Positions 25,950 through 37,106 of a stretch of 56,423 bases of DNA are shown here, piece after piece. The position numbers were made by a program, and so were the translations under genes. The notes beneath the pieces are model-generated. The model was given only the letters and a program-made list of their open reading frames with translations, had not been told where the DNA came from and ran no database searches. Each line of letters begins with the position of its first letter. The first letter of the stretch is position 1. Origin of the DNA: Alloalcanivorax venustensis ISO4 (GTDB lineage: Bacteria > Pseudomonadota > Gammaproteobacteria > Pseudomonadales > Alcanivoracaceae); assembly GCF_015356855.1 (NCBI RefSeq), contig NZ_ARXR01000020.1, positions 1-56,423 on the forward strand, written 5' to 3'.

Positions 25950-26470
25950 GACACCTTCTCCGAAGCCGCTCTGCCGCCTCTCGCAATACTGATCTGCCGG
26001 GCTTTCTCGGAGCCGCAAGCACTGCGCTTGATCGTCACGGTAGCCTCCGATGTATCGCGGCGCAGACCCTGGTGATCGAAGCGCACCACGCCCCCGCTGG
26101 TGTTATCCACCTCCGCACTGCCGTCGGCCACACGGACAATGTTGGTGGAGGTCGGGGACCCGGAGCCGTCGGAATCTTCGTAGACAAGCCACCCCTGGCC
26201 CCACTGTCCGTCGCATGAAGCCTGATCGCTGCTGCCGCACACGGCCATGCCGACACCCCGTTTAACGGCCTCGGCCCGCGCCAGTTGAATGCCACCCAGA
26301 ACGCTATTGGTTTGGTTGATCACCTGATTGCTTCGTATTAACTGGGTCATGCTAGGCACTCCGAAACCGAGGACGATCGCCACCAGAGCCAGCGTTAGCA
26401 TCAACTCAATAAGGGTAAAGCCCCCGCTTCCGAACCGGGTGTCAGACACCACGATGCACTCCACTTTCAT
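25943..26470 (-). CDS. fimU: FimU/GspH-type minor pseudopilin, first gene of the pilus cluster
   Basis: A 175-residue prepilin-like protein. The cleavage motif SGGFTLIELMLTLALVAIV follows a 17-residue leader when the ATG at 26470 is used; an upstream TTG at 26512 is possible but would give an over-long leader. The GspH domain shows QLARAEAVKRG and GWLVYEDSDG, as in FimU/FimT. Named fimU rather than fimT because it leads the pilVWXY1E run as in Pseudomonas; the two families are hard to separate. FimU links the minor-pilin tip complex to the major pilin. Confidence 0.85.
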   Translation of the reverse strand: MKVECIVVSDTRFGSGGFTLIELMLTLALVAIVLGFGVPSMTQLIRSNQVINQTNSVLGGIQLARAEAVKRGVGMAVCGSSDQASCDGQWGQGWLVYEDSDGSGSPTSTNIVRVADGSAEVDNTSGGVVRFDHQGLRRDTSEATVTIKRSACGSEKARQISIARGGRAASEKVSC

Positions 26471-26591
26471 TCTTGTGAGCAGACACTCTAGCAATTGTAA
26501 AACCGTCGACAATGAGACTTAGACGAGCGGTCACTTGGCGGCAATAAACGGCATAAGCGGTTGATAAGCGGGGATTTTTACGAAGATAGGC

Positions 26592-26607
26592 TGTGACGCT
26601 ATTCACA
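26592..26607. promoter_or_regulatory. CRP/Vfr-type operator upstream of the minor-pilin operon
   Basis: A perfect TGTGA-N6-TCACA palindrome (26592-26596 and 26603-26607), the half-sites of the cAMP receptor protein consensus, in the A+T-rich gap between ispH and fimU. Its centre is about 130 bases upstream of the fimU start. Vfr in Pseudomonas and CRP elsewhere control type IV pili. I see no convincing -10/-35 pair; TTATCA on the minus strand (26567-26562) is a weak -10 candidate. Confidence 0.65.
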
Positions 26608-26721
26608 CTTTTTCATTAGCTATAGAGCCAGTCTTTTACATGGCAAGCGCGGCACGCGGACAAGCCGCCCCACTCGCCCCGGGCGGGCGGTGGGGACAGC
26701 GGCTTCCAGGGAGCGGAGGGA

Positions 26722-27657
26722 TCAGGCCCGCAGGGCGCGGGGCATGGAAAAGCGGATGTTCTCTTCGCGGCCGGGGATCTCGTGGGCGTCTTCGCCGCCC
26801 AGTTCGCGCAGGCGGGCGATCACCTGGTGGACCAGCTCCTCGGGGGCGCTGGCGCCGGCGGTGACGCCCACGGCCTTCTTACCCTTGAGCCAGGCCGGGT
26901 CGATCATGGCCGGGTCGTCGAGCAGGTGGGCGGGGGTGCCGCAGCGCTCGGCCAGTTCGCGCAGGCGGTTGGAGTTGGAGCTGTTCACCGACCCCACCAC
27001 CAGCACCAGCTGGCATTCCAGCGCGAGCTGGCGCACCGCGTCCTGGCGGTTGGTGGTGGCGTAGCAGATATCCTCGCGCTTGGGGCCGAGGATATTGGGG
27101 AAGCGTTGGCGCAGGGCGTCGATGATGCGGGCGGTGTCGTCCACGCTCAGGGTGGTCTGGGTGACGAACGCAAGATTGTCCGGGTCGGTGACTTCCAGGC
27201 GGGCCACGTCGGCCTCGTCTTCCACCAGATACATGCGCCCGCCCTTGCTGGTGTCGTACTGGCCCATGGTGCCTTCCACTTCCGGGTGGCCCTGGTGGCC
27301 GATCAGAATCGCCTCGCGGCCCTCCTGGGCGTAGCGAATCACCTCCATGTGCACCTTGGTGACCAGCGGGCAGGTGGCGTCGAACACCTGCAGGGCGCGC
27401 TGCTCGGCCTCGTCCTGCACCGCCTTGGAGACACCGTGGGCGCTGAAGATGACGATGGCGTCGTCGGGCACTTCTTCCAGCTCGTCGACGAACACCGCGC
27501 CGCGCTCGCGCAGGCCGTCCACCACATAGCGGTTATGGACCACTTCGTGGCGCACATAGACCGGCGGCCCGAACACGTCCAGGGCCCGATTGACGATATC
27601 GATGGCCCGATCGACGCCGGCGCAGAAGCCACGGGGGTTGGCGAGACGGATTTGCAT
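26722..27657 (-). CDS. ispH: 4-hydroxy-3-methylbut-2-enyl diphosphate reductase
   Basis: A 311-residue iron-sulphur enzyme for the last step of the MEP pathway, giving IPP and DMAPP. The three cluster cysteines are visible: Cys12 in [10 protein letters not shown], one in [12 protein letters not shown] and one in [12 protein letters not shown]. The active-site histidine and glutamate segments ([21 protein letters not shown]) are present. It leads from the conserved ispH-fkpB-lspA-ileS-ribF-murJ block on the same strand. A 64-bp gap separates it from fkpB. Also called lytB. Confidence 0.97.
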   Translation of the reverse strand: MQIRLANPRGFCAGVDRAIDIVNRALDVFGPPVYVRHEVVHNRYVVDGLRERGAVFVDELEEVPDDAIVIFSAHGVSKAVQDEAEQRALQVFDATCPLVTKVHMEVIRYAQEGREAILIGHQGHPEVEGTMGQYDTSKGGRMYLVEDEADVARLEVTDPDNLAFVTQTTLSVDDTARIIDALRQRFPNILGPKREDICYATTNRQDAVRQLALECQLVLVVGSVNSSNSNRLRELAERCGTPAHLLDDPAMIDPAWLKGKKAVGVTAGASAPEELVHQVIARLRELGGEDAHEIPGREENIRFSMPRALRA

Positions 27658-27719
27658 ATCGGAACCTGCTTGAAATGTATCCTGAGTATACGCGCCACCA
27701 GCGGTGGCCGGCCAGAAGG

Positions 27720-28187
27720 TCAGTTCAGGCGGACGGCCTGCTCCGGGGCGTCGTGCTCGACGTTGATGATCTCCACCTCGAAGGTGAGGTCGCGGCCGGC
27801 CAGCGGGTGATTGAAGTCCACGGTGACCCAGTCGTCGTCCAGTTCGGCGATCACGCCGGGCAGTTCGGCGCCGGCGGCATCGGCGAAATTCATCACCGTG
27901 CCCACTTCCACGTCGTCGGCGCTGAAGGTGCTGCGCTTGAAGTGCTGCCGGTTCTGTTCGTTGTATTCACCGAAGCCGGAGGCGGCGTCGATAAAGACGC
28001 TGCGCTTGTCGCCGGCCTTGAGGCCGAGGATGGCGCGCTCGAAGCCGGGCAGCAGGGATTCGTCACCCCAGGAGAAGGCGGCCGGCTCGCCACCGTAGGT
28101 GCTGTCCATTTCGGTGCCGTCCATCAGACGCACGGCGAAATGCAGGGTGATGCGGGTCTGCGGACCCGCGCGCAAGGTGTCAGTCAT
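27720..28187 (-). CDS. fkpB: FKBP-type peptidyl-prolyl isomerase, SlpA type
   Basis: A 155-residue cytoplasmic prolyl isomerase of the SlpA/FkpB type. The FKBP core ([16 protein letters not shown], then [20 protein letters not shown]) encloses the inserted-flap domain typical of SlpA, and [15 protein letters not shown] is the closing strand. No signal peptide. It overlaps the lspA stop by eight bases, the usual lspA-fkpB coupling in gammaproteobacteria. Confidence 0.93.
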   Translation of the reverse strand: MTDTLRAGPQTRITLHFAVRLMDGTEMDSTYGGEPAAFSWGDESLLPGFERAILGLKAGDKRSVFIDAASGFGEYNEQNRQHFKRSTFSADDVEVGTVMNFADAAGAELPGVIAELDDDWVTVDFNHPLAGRDLTFEVEIINVEHDAPEQAVRLN

Positions 28188-28674
28188 GGCCGCGACGGCC
28201 TCCCAGCAGCATGTCGAGAATGATCAAGGCTGCCCCAATAGTGATGGCGGTATCGGCGATATTAAAGGCCGGGAAGTGGTAATCGCCCCAATAGAAGTCG
28301 AGAAAGTCGACCACATGGCCGAGCACCACCCGGTCGTAGAGGTTGCCGACGGCGCCGCCGAGGATCAGTGCCAGAGCGGCGCCCTGCATGCGCTCGTCAC
28401 GCAGTTTGCGCATCCAGCCCAGGATCAGCACCACGGCGATCACCGCCACGGCGGCGAAGAACCAGCGTTGCCAGCCGCCGGCGCCGGCCAGAAAGCTGAA
28501 CGCGGCCCCGGAGTTGTAGGCCAGGGTCAGGTTGAAGAACGGCAGCACCTCCAGCCGCTCATAGAGGTCGAAACGGGCCACCACCCAGTGCTTGCTGACC
28601 TGATCCAGCACGATCATCAGGCCGGTGAGCCACAGCCAGACCAGTTGGCTCTGGGCGCCTTGTTGCTCACGCAT
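28180..28674 (-). CDS. lspA: Lipoprotein signal peptidase (signal peptidase II)
   Basis: A 164-residue inner-membrane aspartic protease that cuts the signal peptide of lipoproteins before the lipidated cysteine. Four transmembrane helices. Catalytic aspartates lie in [19 protein letters not shown] and FNIADTAI; also conserved are DQVSKHW and NSGAAFSFL. The ATG at 28674 overlaps the ileS stop by eight bases; the seven-codon longer frame lies inside ileS. It would process BamD and the YajG-like lipoprotein encoded in this window. Confidence 0.95.
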   Translation of the reverse strand: MREQQGAQSQLVWLWLTGLMIVLDQVSKHWVVARFDLYERLEVLPFFNLTLAYNSGAAFSFLAGAGGWQRWFFAAVAVIAVVLILGWMRKLRDERMQGAALALILGGAVGNLYDRVVLGHVVDFLDFYWGDYHFPAFNIADTAITIGAALIILDMLLGGRRGHD

Positions 28675-31480
28675 AGTGGCGTTCCTCGCCGTCACCGTCC
28701 AGGTTGGTCACGCAGCGGCCGCACAGCTCCGGGTGCTCGGGGTGCGTGCCGATGTCCGGGCGGTGGTGCCAGCAGCGCACGCATTTGTCGTGCGGCGACG
28801 GCGCCACCCGCACTTTGAGCCCGGCCACGGCGCTGTCCGGCAGCTCCGCCGGGGCGTCCGCCAGCGGCGCCAGGGTGGCGGTGGAGGTGATGGTGACGAA
28901 GCGCAGCTCGTCGCCCAGGCGACCGAGCAGGCCGGCCAGCCGCTCGTCCACGTAGAGGGTGGCGTCGGCGGCCAGGTTGGCGCGCAGTTCCTTGCGGTTG
29001 CGGGCCTCTTCGATGGCCTTGTTGACCGCCTGCTTGACGGCCTGCACCTGCTCCCAGAACGCCAGATCCATGTCCGCGTCGTCCGCCGGCGGGAAGAGGC
29101 CGTCGTACCAGGTGGTCAGGAACACGGACTCGGGGCGCTCGCCGGGCAGCAGCTCGAAGATTTCCTCGGCGGTGAAGCTGAGGATCGGCGCCATCCAGCG
29201 CACCAGGGCCTGGGCGATGTGATACAGCGCGGTCTGGCAGGAGCGCCGCGCCAGCGAATCCGCCGGCGTGGTGTACTGGCGGTCCTTGATGATGTCCAGG
29301 TAGAAGCCGCCCAGCTCGTTGCCGCAGAAGTTGTGCAGGCGCTGGTAGACCAGATGGAAATGGTAGCCGTCGTACAACTCGCGCAGCTCCGCCTGCAAGG
29401 CGTCGGCGCGGCCCACCGCCCAGCGGTCCAGGGCGATCATGTCGTGCGGGGCCACCGCGTCGCGCTGCGGGTCGAAGCCGTTCAGGTTGGAGAGCAGGAA
29501 GCGGGCGGTGTTGCGGATGCGCCGGTAGCTGTCCGCCATCTGCTTGAGAATGTTCTTGGACACGCTCATCTCACCGCGGTAATCGGTGGCCGCCACCCAC
29601 AGGCGCAGGATGTCCGCGCCCAGGTCGTTCCACACTTCCTGCGGGGCGATCACGTTACCGATCGACTTGGACATCTTGCGGCCCTGCTCGTCCACCGTGA
29701 AGCCGTGGGTGAGCACGCTTTTATAGGGCGCCGCGTCACGGATCGCGGTGCTGGTCAGCAGCGAGGACTGGAACCAGCCGCGGTGCTGGTCGGAGCCTTC
29801 CAGGTAGAGGTCGGCGGGCACCGCCAGCTCGTCGCGCTGCTCGAGCACCGAATAGTGGGTGACGCCGGAGTCGAACCAGACGTCGAGGATGTCGGTGACC
29901 TTGGTGTAGCGCTCCGCGTCGTCGCCGAGCAGCTCCTCGGCCTCCAGGTCGAACCAGGCGTCGATGCCGTTCTGCTCCACCCGCTTGGCCACTTCCTCGA
30001 TCAACCGCGGCGTGTCCGGGTGCGGTTCGGAGGTGGCGCGGTCCACGAACAGGGCGATCGGCACGCCCCAGGTGCGCTGCCGGGAGATACACCAGTCCGG
30101 GCGATCGCGCAGCATGCCTTCGATGCGCGCCTTGCCCCACTCCGGCAGCCACTGCACCTTGTCCACTTCGGCGCGGGCCTGGGCCAGCAGGCCACCCTCG
30201 CTCATGGGGATGAACCACTGGGCGGTGCTGCGGAAAATGATCGGCGTCTTGTGGCGCCAGCAGTGCGGGTAGCTGTGGGTGATGGTCTCCAGCGCCACCA
30301 GGGTGCCGCCTTCCTTGAGGGCGTCGATCACCGGCTGGTTGGCCTTGCTCACGTGCAGGCCGCCGACCACCGGCAGATCGTCACGGAACAGACCGTTGTC
30401 CTGCACCGGGCTGTCCACTTCCAGGCCGTACTGCTTGCCGACGATAAAGTCGTCTTCACCATGGCCCGGCGCGGTATGCACGCAGCCGGTACCGGCGTCG
30501 GTGGTGACGTGGTCACCAAGAATCACCGGCACCTGGCGGTCCAGGAACGGGTGCCGCAGGGTGAGGTGTTCCAGGGCCGCGCCCTTGAACGACGCGGACC
30601 GCTCGGCGCCGGTGAGCGCGAAGCGCTCGCTGACGGTGTCCGCCAGATCTTCGGCCACCACCAGTGCCACGGCGGCGCCGTTCTGCTCACCGCTGAGCAG
30701 CACATAGTCCAGCTCCGGATGCACCGCCACCGCCCGGTTGGCGGGCAGCGTCCAGGGCGTGGTGGTCCAGATCACCAGGGCCGGGGATGCGGCCTCGACG
30801 CCGGTGCGGCTGTTGAAATCCGCCGGGTCGGTGACGGCGAACGCCACGTCGATGGCCGGCGACTGCTTGTCCTGGTATTCCACTTCCGCTTCCGCCAGGG
30901 CGGAGGCGCAGTCCAGGCACCAGTGCACCGGCTTGAAGCCCTTGGTCAGGTGGCCGCCGGCGGCGATCTTGCCGAGCGCGCGGATGATGTTCGCCTCGGT
31001 GTCGTAGTCCATGGTCAGGTAGGGGCTGTCCCAGTCCCCGAACACACCCAGGCGCTGGAAGTCACGCTTCTGGCCTGCCACCTGCTTGGCGGCGAACTCC
31101 CGGCACTTCTTGCGGAAGGTGGCGGCGTCCACCTTGTGGCCGGCCTTGCCCACCTTCTGCTCCACCTTCAGCTCGATGGGCAGGCCATGGCAGTCCCAGC
31201 CGGGCACATAGGGGGCATCATAGCCGTCCAGGGTGCGCGCCTTGACGATGATGTCCTTGAGGATCTTGTTCACCGCGTGGCCGATATGAATGTCGCCGTT
31301 GGCGTACGGGGGGCCATCGTGAAGGATGAACTTGGGACGTCCGGCGGACGCTTCGCGAATCCGGCGGTACAGATCGCGCTGCTGCCATTGGTCCAGACGC
31401 TTGGGTTCGCGCTGGGACAGACCGGCCTTCATCGGGAAGTCGGTGTGGGGAAGATTAAGCGTCGCCTTGTAATCCGTCAT
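28667..31480 (-). CDS. ileS: Isoleucyl-tRNA synthetase
   Basis: A 937-residue class I synthetase. HIGH motif in [11 protein letters not shown] near residue 65, the large editing (CP1) domain with [21 protein letters not shown] motif in [10 protein letters not shown] near 605, anticodon-binding domain, and a C-terminal zinc ribbon (CVRCWHH and CGRCV). This is the bacterial, mupirocin-sensitive type by length and zinc finger. The ATG at 31480 overlaps the ribF stop as ATGA, so it is coupled to ribF, and its own end overlaps lspA. Confidence 0.97.
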   Translation of the reverse strand: MTDYKATLNLPHTDFPMKAGLSQREPKRLDQWQQRDLYRRIREASAGRPKFILHDGPPYANGDIHIGHAVNKILKDIIVKARTLDGYDAPYVPGWDCHGLPIELKVEQKVGKAGHKVDAATFRKKCREFAAKQVAGQKRDFQRLGVFGDWDSPYLTMDYDTEANIIRALGKIAAGGHLTKGFKPVHWCLDCASALAEAEVEYQDKQSPAIDVAFAVTDPADFNSRTGVEAASPALVIWTTTPWTLPANRAVAVHPELDYVLLSGEQNGAAVALVVAEDLADTVSERFALTGAERSASFKGAALEHLTLRHPFLDRQVPVILGDHVTTDAGTGCVHTAPGHGEDDFIVGKQYGLEVDSPVQDNGLFRDDLPVVGGLHVSKANQPVIDALKEGGTLVALETITHSYPHCWRHKTPIIFRSTAQWFIPMSEGGLLAQARAEVDKVQWLPEWGKARIEGMLRDRPDWCISRQRTWGVPIALFVDRATSEPHPDTPRLIEEVAKRVEQNGIDAWFDLEAEELLGDDAERYTKVTDILDVWFDSGVTHYSVLEQRDELAVPADLYLEGSDQHRGWFQSSLLTSTAIRDAAPYKSVLTHGFTVDEQGRKMSKSIGNVIAPQEVWNDLGADILRLWVAATDYRGEMSVSKNILKQMADSYRRIRNTARFLLSNLNGFDPQRDAVAPHDMIALDRWAVGRADALQAELRELYDGYHFHLVYQRLHNFCGNELGGFYLDIIKDRQYTTPADSLARRSCQTALYHIAQALVRWMAPILSFTAEEIFELLPGERPESVFLTTWYDGLFPPADDADMDLAFWEQVQAVKQAVNKAIEEARNRKELRANLAADATLYVDERLAGLLGRLGDELRFVTITSTATLAPLADAPAELPDSAVAGLKVRVAPSPHDKCVRCWHHRPDIGTHPEHPELCGRCVTNLDGDGEERHYA

Positions 31481-32415
31481 AGTCCGTCGTCTTGGTCCAA
31501 AAAGGCTTGTACCTGTTCCAGATCCCGCCACATGGCGGCCTTGAGTTCGTCGAGGCCGTCGAATTTCTCTTCCGGCCGCACGAAATGATGAAACGCGACG
31601 CTCAGGTGCGCGTCGTACAGATCACCCTGAAAATTGAGCAGATGCACTTCCAGGCGGTTTTCCTGGCCGTCCACCGACGGCCGCGTGCCCATATTGGCCG
31701 CGCCCGGATGGCCCTCGAGGCCGGCGCCGGACACCCGCACCGCGAACACCCCGTGCAGCGGCGACACCGGCCGCTTCAGGGCCAGATTCACCGTCGGCAC
31801 ATCCAGGGTGCGGCCCAGCTTGTCGCCGTGGCGCACGCGGCCGCTGATCGTATAAGGGCGACCCAGCAGGCGCTCGGCCAGGCGGAAATTCCCCTGCTCC
31901 AGCGCCGCGCGTACCCGCGTGCTGGACACCCGCTCGCCGTCGACTTCGCAGGTCGGCGTGTCGGTGACCTGAAAACCGAACCGCTCGCCGGCCTGCTGCA
32001 GGTAATCGAAATCACCGTCACGGCCACGGCCGAAACGGAAGTCATCACCCACCACCAGGTAGTCGATGCCCAGGCCCTCGACCAGCAGATCGCGCACGAA
32101 CGCCTCGGCGGTGAGGCTGCGGAACGACTCGTTGAACCGGGCGCACAACACCTGATCGACGCCGTAGTCGCGCAGCGCGATCAACTTGTCACGCAGGCTG
32201 TTAAGCCGCGCCGGTGCCTGGTCCGGGCAGAAAAATTCCTGCGGCTGAGGTTCGAACAGCATCACCGTGGCCAGCTTGCCACGCGCCCTGGCCTCGTCGA
32301 TCACCTGATCGAGAATCCGTTGATGCCCCAGATGGACGCCATCGAAGTTGCCGATGGTGGCGACGCAGCCCCGGTGGCTCGCCCGCAGATTGTGAATGCC
32401 GCGAATCAGTCGCAT
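31477..32415 (-). CDS. ribF: Bifunctional riboflavin kinase / FAD synthetase
   Basis: A 312-residue enzyme that phosphorylates riboflavin to FMN and adenylates FMN to FAD. The N-terminal nucleotidyltransferase has [13 protein letters not shown] (about 20-32) and the [14 protein letters not shown] segment; the C-terminal flavokinase has [20 protein letters not shown]. The ATG at 32415 ([10 protein letters not shown]) matches the family; a 35-codon upstream extension was rejected. A short hairpin (GCCGGC at 32441-32446 and 32452-32457) sits in the 73-bp gap to murJ, without a T-run. Confidence 0.96.
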   Translation of the reverse strand: MRLIRGIHNLRASHRGCVATIGNFDGVHLGHQRILDQVIDEARARGKLATVMLFEPQPQEFFCPDQAPARLNSLRDKLIALRDYGVDQVLCARFNESFRSLTAEAFVRDLLVEGLGIDYLVVGDDFRFGRGRDGDFDYLQQAGERFGFQVTDTPTCEVDGERVSSTRVRAALEQGNFRLAERLLGRPYTISGRVRHGDKLGRTLDVPTVNLALKRPVSPLHGVFAVRVSGAGLEGHPGAANMGTRPSVDGQENRLEVHLLNFQGDLYDAHLSVAFHHFVRPEEKFDGLDELKAAMWRDLEQVQAFLDQDDGL

Positions 32416-32488
32416 TCCGCCCTCGTCAGGTTCCCGCCCGGCCGGCTTTATGCCGGCACGCGGGAGAAAAGAGGGCCGATTATAGGAA

Positions 32489-34063
32489 TCATCGGCGCAA
32501 GTGGCGAGGTCTGAGGCCAAGAATCAGCAAGGCGAGCAGATAAACCGCCAATCCCGCCACCACGATCAGGCCCAGCCAGAGGATGCGATCCCACAGCGCC
32601 CCATTCAGCCACACCGTGGCCTGCCGTGCCAGCCAGTAGATCGCCCCGGCCATGGCACCGCCGGCCAGAGCCAGCCGCAGGCCGTGCTGCCACCAGCCCT
32701 TCATCGGCCGGTACACGCCGCCGCGGCGCAACCCTATATAAAGCAGACCGGCGTTGAGCCAGGCGGACAGCGAGGTCGCCAGCGCCAGGCCGGCGTGCTG
32801 AAGCGGCCAGATCAACGCCAGGTTCAGGGCCATATTGGCGACCATGGCGATAATACCGATTTTCACCGGCGTGCGGGTGTCCTGGCGGGCGAAATAGCCC
32901 GGCGCCAGAATCTTGATCAGCATGAACGCCACCAGCCCGGCGCTGTAAGCGCGCAGGGATTCCGCCGAGCGCAGCACGTCGTTGGCGCCGAACTCGCCGT
33001 GGTTGAACAGGGTCGCCAGCAGCGGCTCGGCGATCACCGCCAGCGCCAGCGCCGCCGGCACGCCGATCAGCAGCACCAGTTTCAGCGCCCAGTCCAGGGT
33101 GCGGCTGAACGCTTGCGGATCGTCCCCGGCGTGCTTGCCGGACAGGCTGGGCAGGATCACCGTGCCGATGGCGATGGCGAACACGCCCAGGGGCAACTCC
33201 ACCAGCCGGTCGGAGTAGTACAGCCAAGTCACCGAGCCGGTCTGCAACAGGGACGCCAGCACCGTGTCCAGCAGCAGATTGATCTGGCTCACCGACACCC
33301 CGAACATGGCCGGCGCCATCAGGCGCAGGATGCGGCGCACGCCTTCGTCGCGCCAGGCCATGCGCGGCACCGGCATCAAATTGAGACGGGCCAGGAACGG
33401 CAGCTGGAACAGCAACTGCACGGTGCCGGCGATCAGCACGCCCCAGGCCAGCGCCACCGCCATGCGCCCCTCGGCGAACTGCGGCGCCAGGTAGAGAGCG
33501 CTGCCGATCAGGCTGAGATTGAGCAGCACCGGGGTAAAGGCGGGCACCGCGAAGCGGTTCCAGGTGTTGAGAATGGCGCCGGCGAAGGCGGTCAGCGAGA
33601 TGAAAAACAGGTACGGGAAGGTGAGCCGCAGCATTTCCACCGCCAGGGCGCGCTTGTGCGGGTCGTCGCCGAAACCCGGGGCGAACAGCCAGATCAGCAG
33701 CGGCGCCGCCAGCACCCCGACCAGGGTGATCAGCGCCAGGGAGCCGCCCAGGGTGCCGGCGACCCGGTCGATCAACGCCTTGGTGGCGGCCGCACTGCCC
33801 TCGTCACGCTGGCGGGTGCGGTATTCGCTGAGCACCGGCACGAAGGCCTGGTTGAAGGCGCCCTCGGCGAACAGGCGGCGCAGGAAATTGGGGATGCGGA
33901 ACGCCACGAAGAAAGCGTCGGTGCCCGCCGAGGCGCCCAGCAGCCGTGCCAGCACCACGTCGCGGACCAGCCCCAGCACCCGGGACAGCAGCGTCATGCT
34001 GCTCACCACCAGGGTCGAAGCCAGCAAACCGCCCTTTTTACCCGCTGTTTCCTGCTCGTCCAT
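32489..34063 (-). CDS. murJ: Lipid II flippase MurJ
   Basis: A 524-residue integral membrane protein of the MOP exporter superfamily, with about 14 transmembrane helices, that moves the peptidoglycan precursor lipid II across the inner membrane. Typical N-terminal sequence: VVSSMTLLSRVLGLVRDVVLA, FFVAFRIPNFLRRLFAEGAF and QAFVPVLSEY. The ATG at 34063 was chosen; the frame extends to 34099 without support. It faces away from rpsT and forms the upstream end of the murJ-ribF-ileS-lspA-fkpB-ispH series. Confidence 0.96.
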   Translation of the reverse strand: MDEQETAGKKGGLLASTLVVSSMTLLSRVLGLVRDVVLARLLGASAGTDAFFVAFRIPNFLRRLFAEGAFNQAFVPVLSEYRTRQRDEGSAAATKALIDRVAGTLGGSLALITLVGVLAAPLLIWLFAPGFGDDPHKRALAVEMLRLTFPYLFFISLTAFAGAILNTWNRFAVPAFTPVLLNLSLIGSALYLAPQFAEGRMAVALAWGVLIAGTVQLLFQLPFLARLNLMPVPRMAWRDEGVRRILRLMAPAMFGVSVSQINLLLDTVLASLLQTGSVTWLYYSDRLVELPLGVFAIAIGTVILPSLSGKHAGDDPQAFSRTLDWALKLVLLIGVPAALALAVIAEPLLATLFNHGEFGANDVLRSAESLRAYSAGLVAFMLIKILAPGYFARQDTRTPVKIGIIAMVANMALNLALIWPLQHAGLALATSLSAWLNAGLLYIGLRRGGVYRPMKGWWQHGLRLALAGGAMAGAIYWLARQATVWLNGALWDRILWLGLIVVAGLAVYLLALLILGLRPRHLRR

Positions 34064-34134
34064 CCCGGCGCCTCCGAAAAACCGGCCAAGAGTAACCAAA
34101 GCCCGCCGTCACCGCCACAGGCCCGCCCCGGGGA

Positions 34135-34163
34135 TTGACAATCGGCACCCGGATCGGCATAGT
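34135..34163 (+). promoter_or_regulatory. Sigma-70 promoter of rpsT
   Basis: Consensus -35 box TTGACA (34135-34140), a 17-bp spacer and -10 box CATAGT (34158-34163). It points at rpsT, whose start lies 93 bases further on. Confidence 0.75.
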
Positions 34164-34255
34164 TGCGCGTCTTCAGGACCGGCCAATGGCAGCATCCGCC
34201 CGGTCCTAATCGATTATCACCATCGAATTACCGATTTATATATAGGAGCAGGACC

Positions 34256-34522
34256 TTGGCTAACTCACCGCAAGCACGCAAGCGCGCGCGTCAGGCGGAA
34301 CAGCGTCGTAAGCACAACGCAGCGATGCGTTCCATGGTGCGTACGTACCTCAAGAAGGTGAACGCGGCCATTGCGTCCGGCGACCAAGGCGCCGCTCAGC
34401 AAGCGTACCAAAAGGCGACCTCGGTGCTGGATAAGGCCACCCAGAAGGGTAAGTTCCACCCGAACAAATCCGCTCGTCACAAGAGCCGCCTGAACGCCAA
34501 GATCAAGGCCATGGCGGCCTGA
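34256..34522 (+). CDS. rpsT: 30S ribosomal protein S20 (TTG start)
   Basis: An 88-residue basic ribosomal protein that binds 16S rRNA, beginning (M)ANSPQARKRARQAEQRRKHN. The start codon is TTG at 34256, seven bases after AGGAG (34244-34248); no ATG fits in frame. In Escherichia coli rpsT also starts with UUG, and this weak start is part of S20 autoregulation. A consensus promoter lies upstream and a strong terminator downstream, so it is a single-gene unit. Confidence 0.97.
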   Translation: MANSPQARKRARQAEQRRKHNAAMRSMVRTYLKKVNAAIASGDQGAAQQAYQKATSVLDKATQKGKFHPNKSARHKSRLNAKIKAMAA

Positions 34523-34542
34523 TCGCTCGAACGCGTTCGCTA

Positions 34543-34569
34543 AAAAAACCGGCCTCTGGCCGGTTTTTT
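34543..34569. terminator. Bidirectional terminator between rpsT and proB
   Basis: A perfect 12-bp stem, AAAAAACCGGCC (34543-34554) with GGCCGGTTTTTT (34558-34569), loop TCT, with T-runs on both strands. It ends rpsT on the plus strand and convergent proB on the minus strand. Confidence 0.9.
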
Positions 34570-34593
34570 TATGCCTGAAGATCCGCCTCCGGA

Positions 34594-35700
34594 CTACAGC
34601 ACCACCATATTGTCCCGGTGGATCAGTTCTTCCTCGTTCATAAAGCCCAGCACGTCGGCGATCTGGTGGCTCTTCTTGCCGCACAGGCGGCGGGCGTCGG
34701 CGGCGTCGTAGTTGACCAGACCGCAGGCCACGCGCTCGCCGTGCCGGTCCTCGCAGGCCACCATCTCACCGCGCGAGAACTGGCCGAACACATCCACCAC
34801 CCCCACCGGCAACAGGCTGGAGCCGGCCTCGCGCAGCCACCGGGCGGCGCCGTCGTCGAGAATCAGCCGGCCGCGCATGCGCAGATGCCCCGCCAGCCAC
34901 TGCTTGCGGGCGTTCATCGGCGAGGTGTCCGGCAACAGCGTGGTGCCCGGGGCCTGGCCATCGACCAGCTCGGTGAGCACCTCCGGGCGGCGCCCGGAGG
35001 CGATGGTGGTCATGGTGCCCGAGCGCGCCGCCAGCGCGGCGGCGCGCACCTTGGTGGTCATGCCGCCACGGCCCAGCCCGGAGCCGCCACCGCCGGCCAT
35101 GGCGGCCAGGGCCGGGTCGGAGGCGCGGGCGCTGGGAATCAGGCGCGCCGCCGGATTCTGGCGGGGGTCGGCGTCGAACAGGCCGTCCTGGTCGGTGAGG
35201 ATCACCAGCCGCTCGGCTTCCACCAGGTTGGCCACCAGGGCGGCCAGGGTGTCGTTGTCGCCGAAACGGATCTCGTCGGTGACCACGGTGTCGTTTTCGT
35301 TGACCACCGGCACCACGGAAAAGCCCAGCAGCGTCAGCAGGGTGCTGCGCGCGTTCAGGTAGCGCTTGCGGTCGGAGAGGTCGTCGTGGGTGAGCAGTAC
35401 CTGGGCGGTGTGCAGCCGGTGCTTCTGGAAGCAGGATTCCCAGGCCTGCACCAGCCCCATCTGGCCGACGGCGGCGGCGGCCTGCAGCTGATGCACGGAA
35501 TCCGGGCGGCGCGCCCAGCCCAGCCGGGTCATGCCCTCGGCCACCGCGCCGGAGGACACCACCATGACGTCGATGCCGCGCTCGCGCAGGGCCACCATGC
35601 GGTCCACCCAGACCTGCATCAGGTCCCGGTCCAGGCCGCGGCCGTCGTTGGTGAGCAGAGCGCTGCCAATTTTGATTACCCAGCGTGCGCGTTGCGCCAT
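34594..35700 (-). CDS. proB: Glutamate 5-kinase
   Basis: A 368-residue kinase for the first step of proline synthesis. The N-terminal amino-acid kinase domain begins [14 protein letters not shown] and contains [34 protein letters not shown] and the substrate loop [21 protein letters not shown]-terminal PUA domain (about 275-365) is present, as in full-length bacterial ProB. ProA is not in the window. It lies 35 bases downstream of obgE on the same strand, the Pseudomonas arrangement, and is probably cotranscribed with it. Confidence 0.96.
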   Translation of the reverse strand: MAQRARWVIKIGSALLTNDGRGLDRDLMQVWVDRMVALRERGIDVMVVSSGAVAEGMTRLGWARRPDSVHQLQAAAAVGQMGLVQAWESCFQKHRLHTAQVLLTHDDLSDRKRYLNARSTLLTLLGFSVVPVVNENDTVVTDEIRFGDNDTLAALVANLVEAERLVILTDQDGLFDADPRQNPAARLIPSARASDPALAAMAGGGGSGLGRGGMTTKVRAAALAARSGTMTTIASGRRPEVLTELVDGQAPGTTLLPDTSPMNARKQWLAGHLRMRGRLILDDGAARWLREAGSSLLPVGVVDVFGQFSRGEMVACEDRHGERVACGLVNYDAADARRLCGKKSHQIADVLGFMNEEELIHRDNMVVL

Positions 35701-35735
35701 GGTGCCTTTCCCGCTTTCAGTAAAGTGATGGCCGA

Positions 35736-36938
<1,203 letters not shown>

Positions 36939-36977
36939 CTAAAGGAGGCATTCTAACGTAGGGCGCCCGGTCGCTCA

Positions 36978-37059
36978 CAAAAAATCGCCAGGAGCGATTT
37001 TTGACGTCGCGCCAGCGACGGTCCGCAGGATGACCGCCAGGGATGGCGGTCACAAAAAA
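36978..37059. repeat. Structured intergenic repeat, copy 2
   Basis: Second copy of the element at 1306-1386. Hairpin A is AAAATCGC/GCGATTTT (36981-37001), so both arms differ from copy 1 yet still pair. Hairpin B keeps CGTCGC/GCGACG with a changed loop GCCA. Hairpin C is GACCGCCA/TGGCGGTC (37032-37051). It lies directly next to the rpmA terminator and 60 bases upstream of obgE, mirroring copy 1 between the ilvC terminator and pssA. Confidence 0.8.
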
Positions 37060-37091
37060 GCCCCGCGGGCGCGAGCCTCGCGGGGCTTTTT
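37054..37091 (-). terminator. Rho-independent terminator of rplU-rpmA
   Basis: Stem AAAAAGCCCCGCG (37055-37067) with CGCGGGGCTTTTT (37079-37091); the loop can form an inner GGC/GCC hairpin. A six-T run follows on the minus strand. It starts 16 bases beyond the rpmA stop. Confidence 0.88.
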
Positions 37092-37106
37092 CAGATCCCG
37101 GAGGGA

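Noticed and set aside
28625-31588. 987-codon plus-strand frame
   Set aside because: It is antisense to ileS and lspA in G+C-rich DNA; composition is rich in His, Gly, Val and Ala without any domain.
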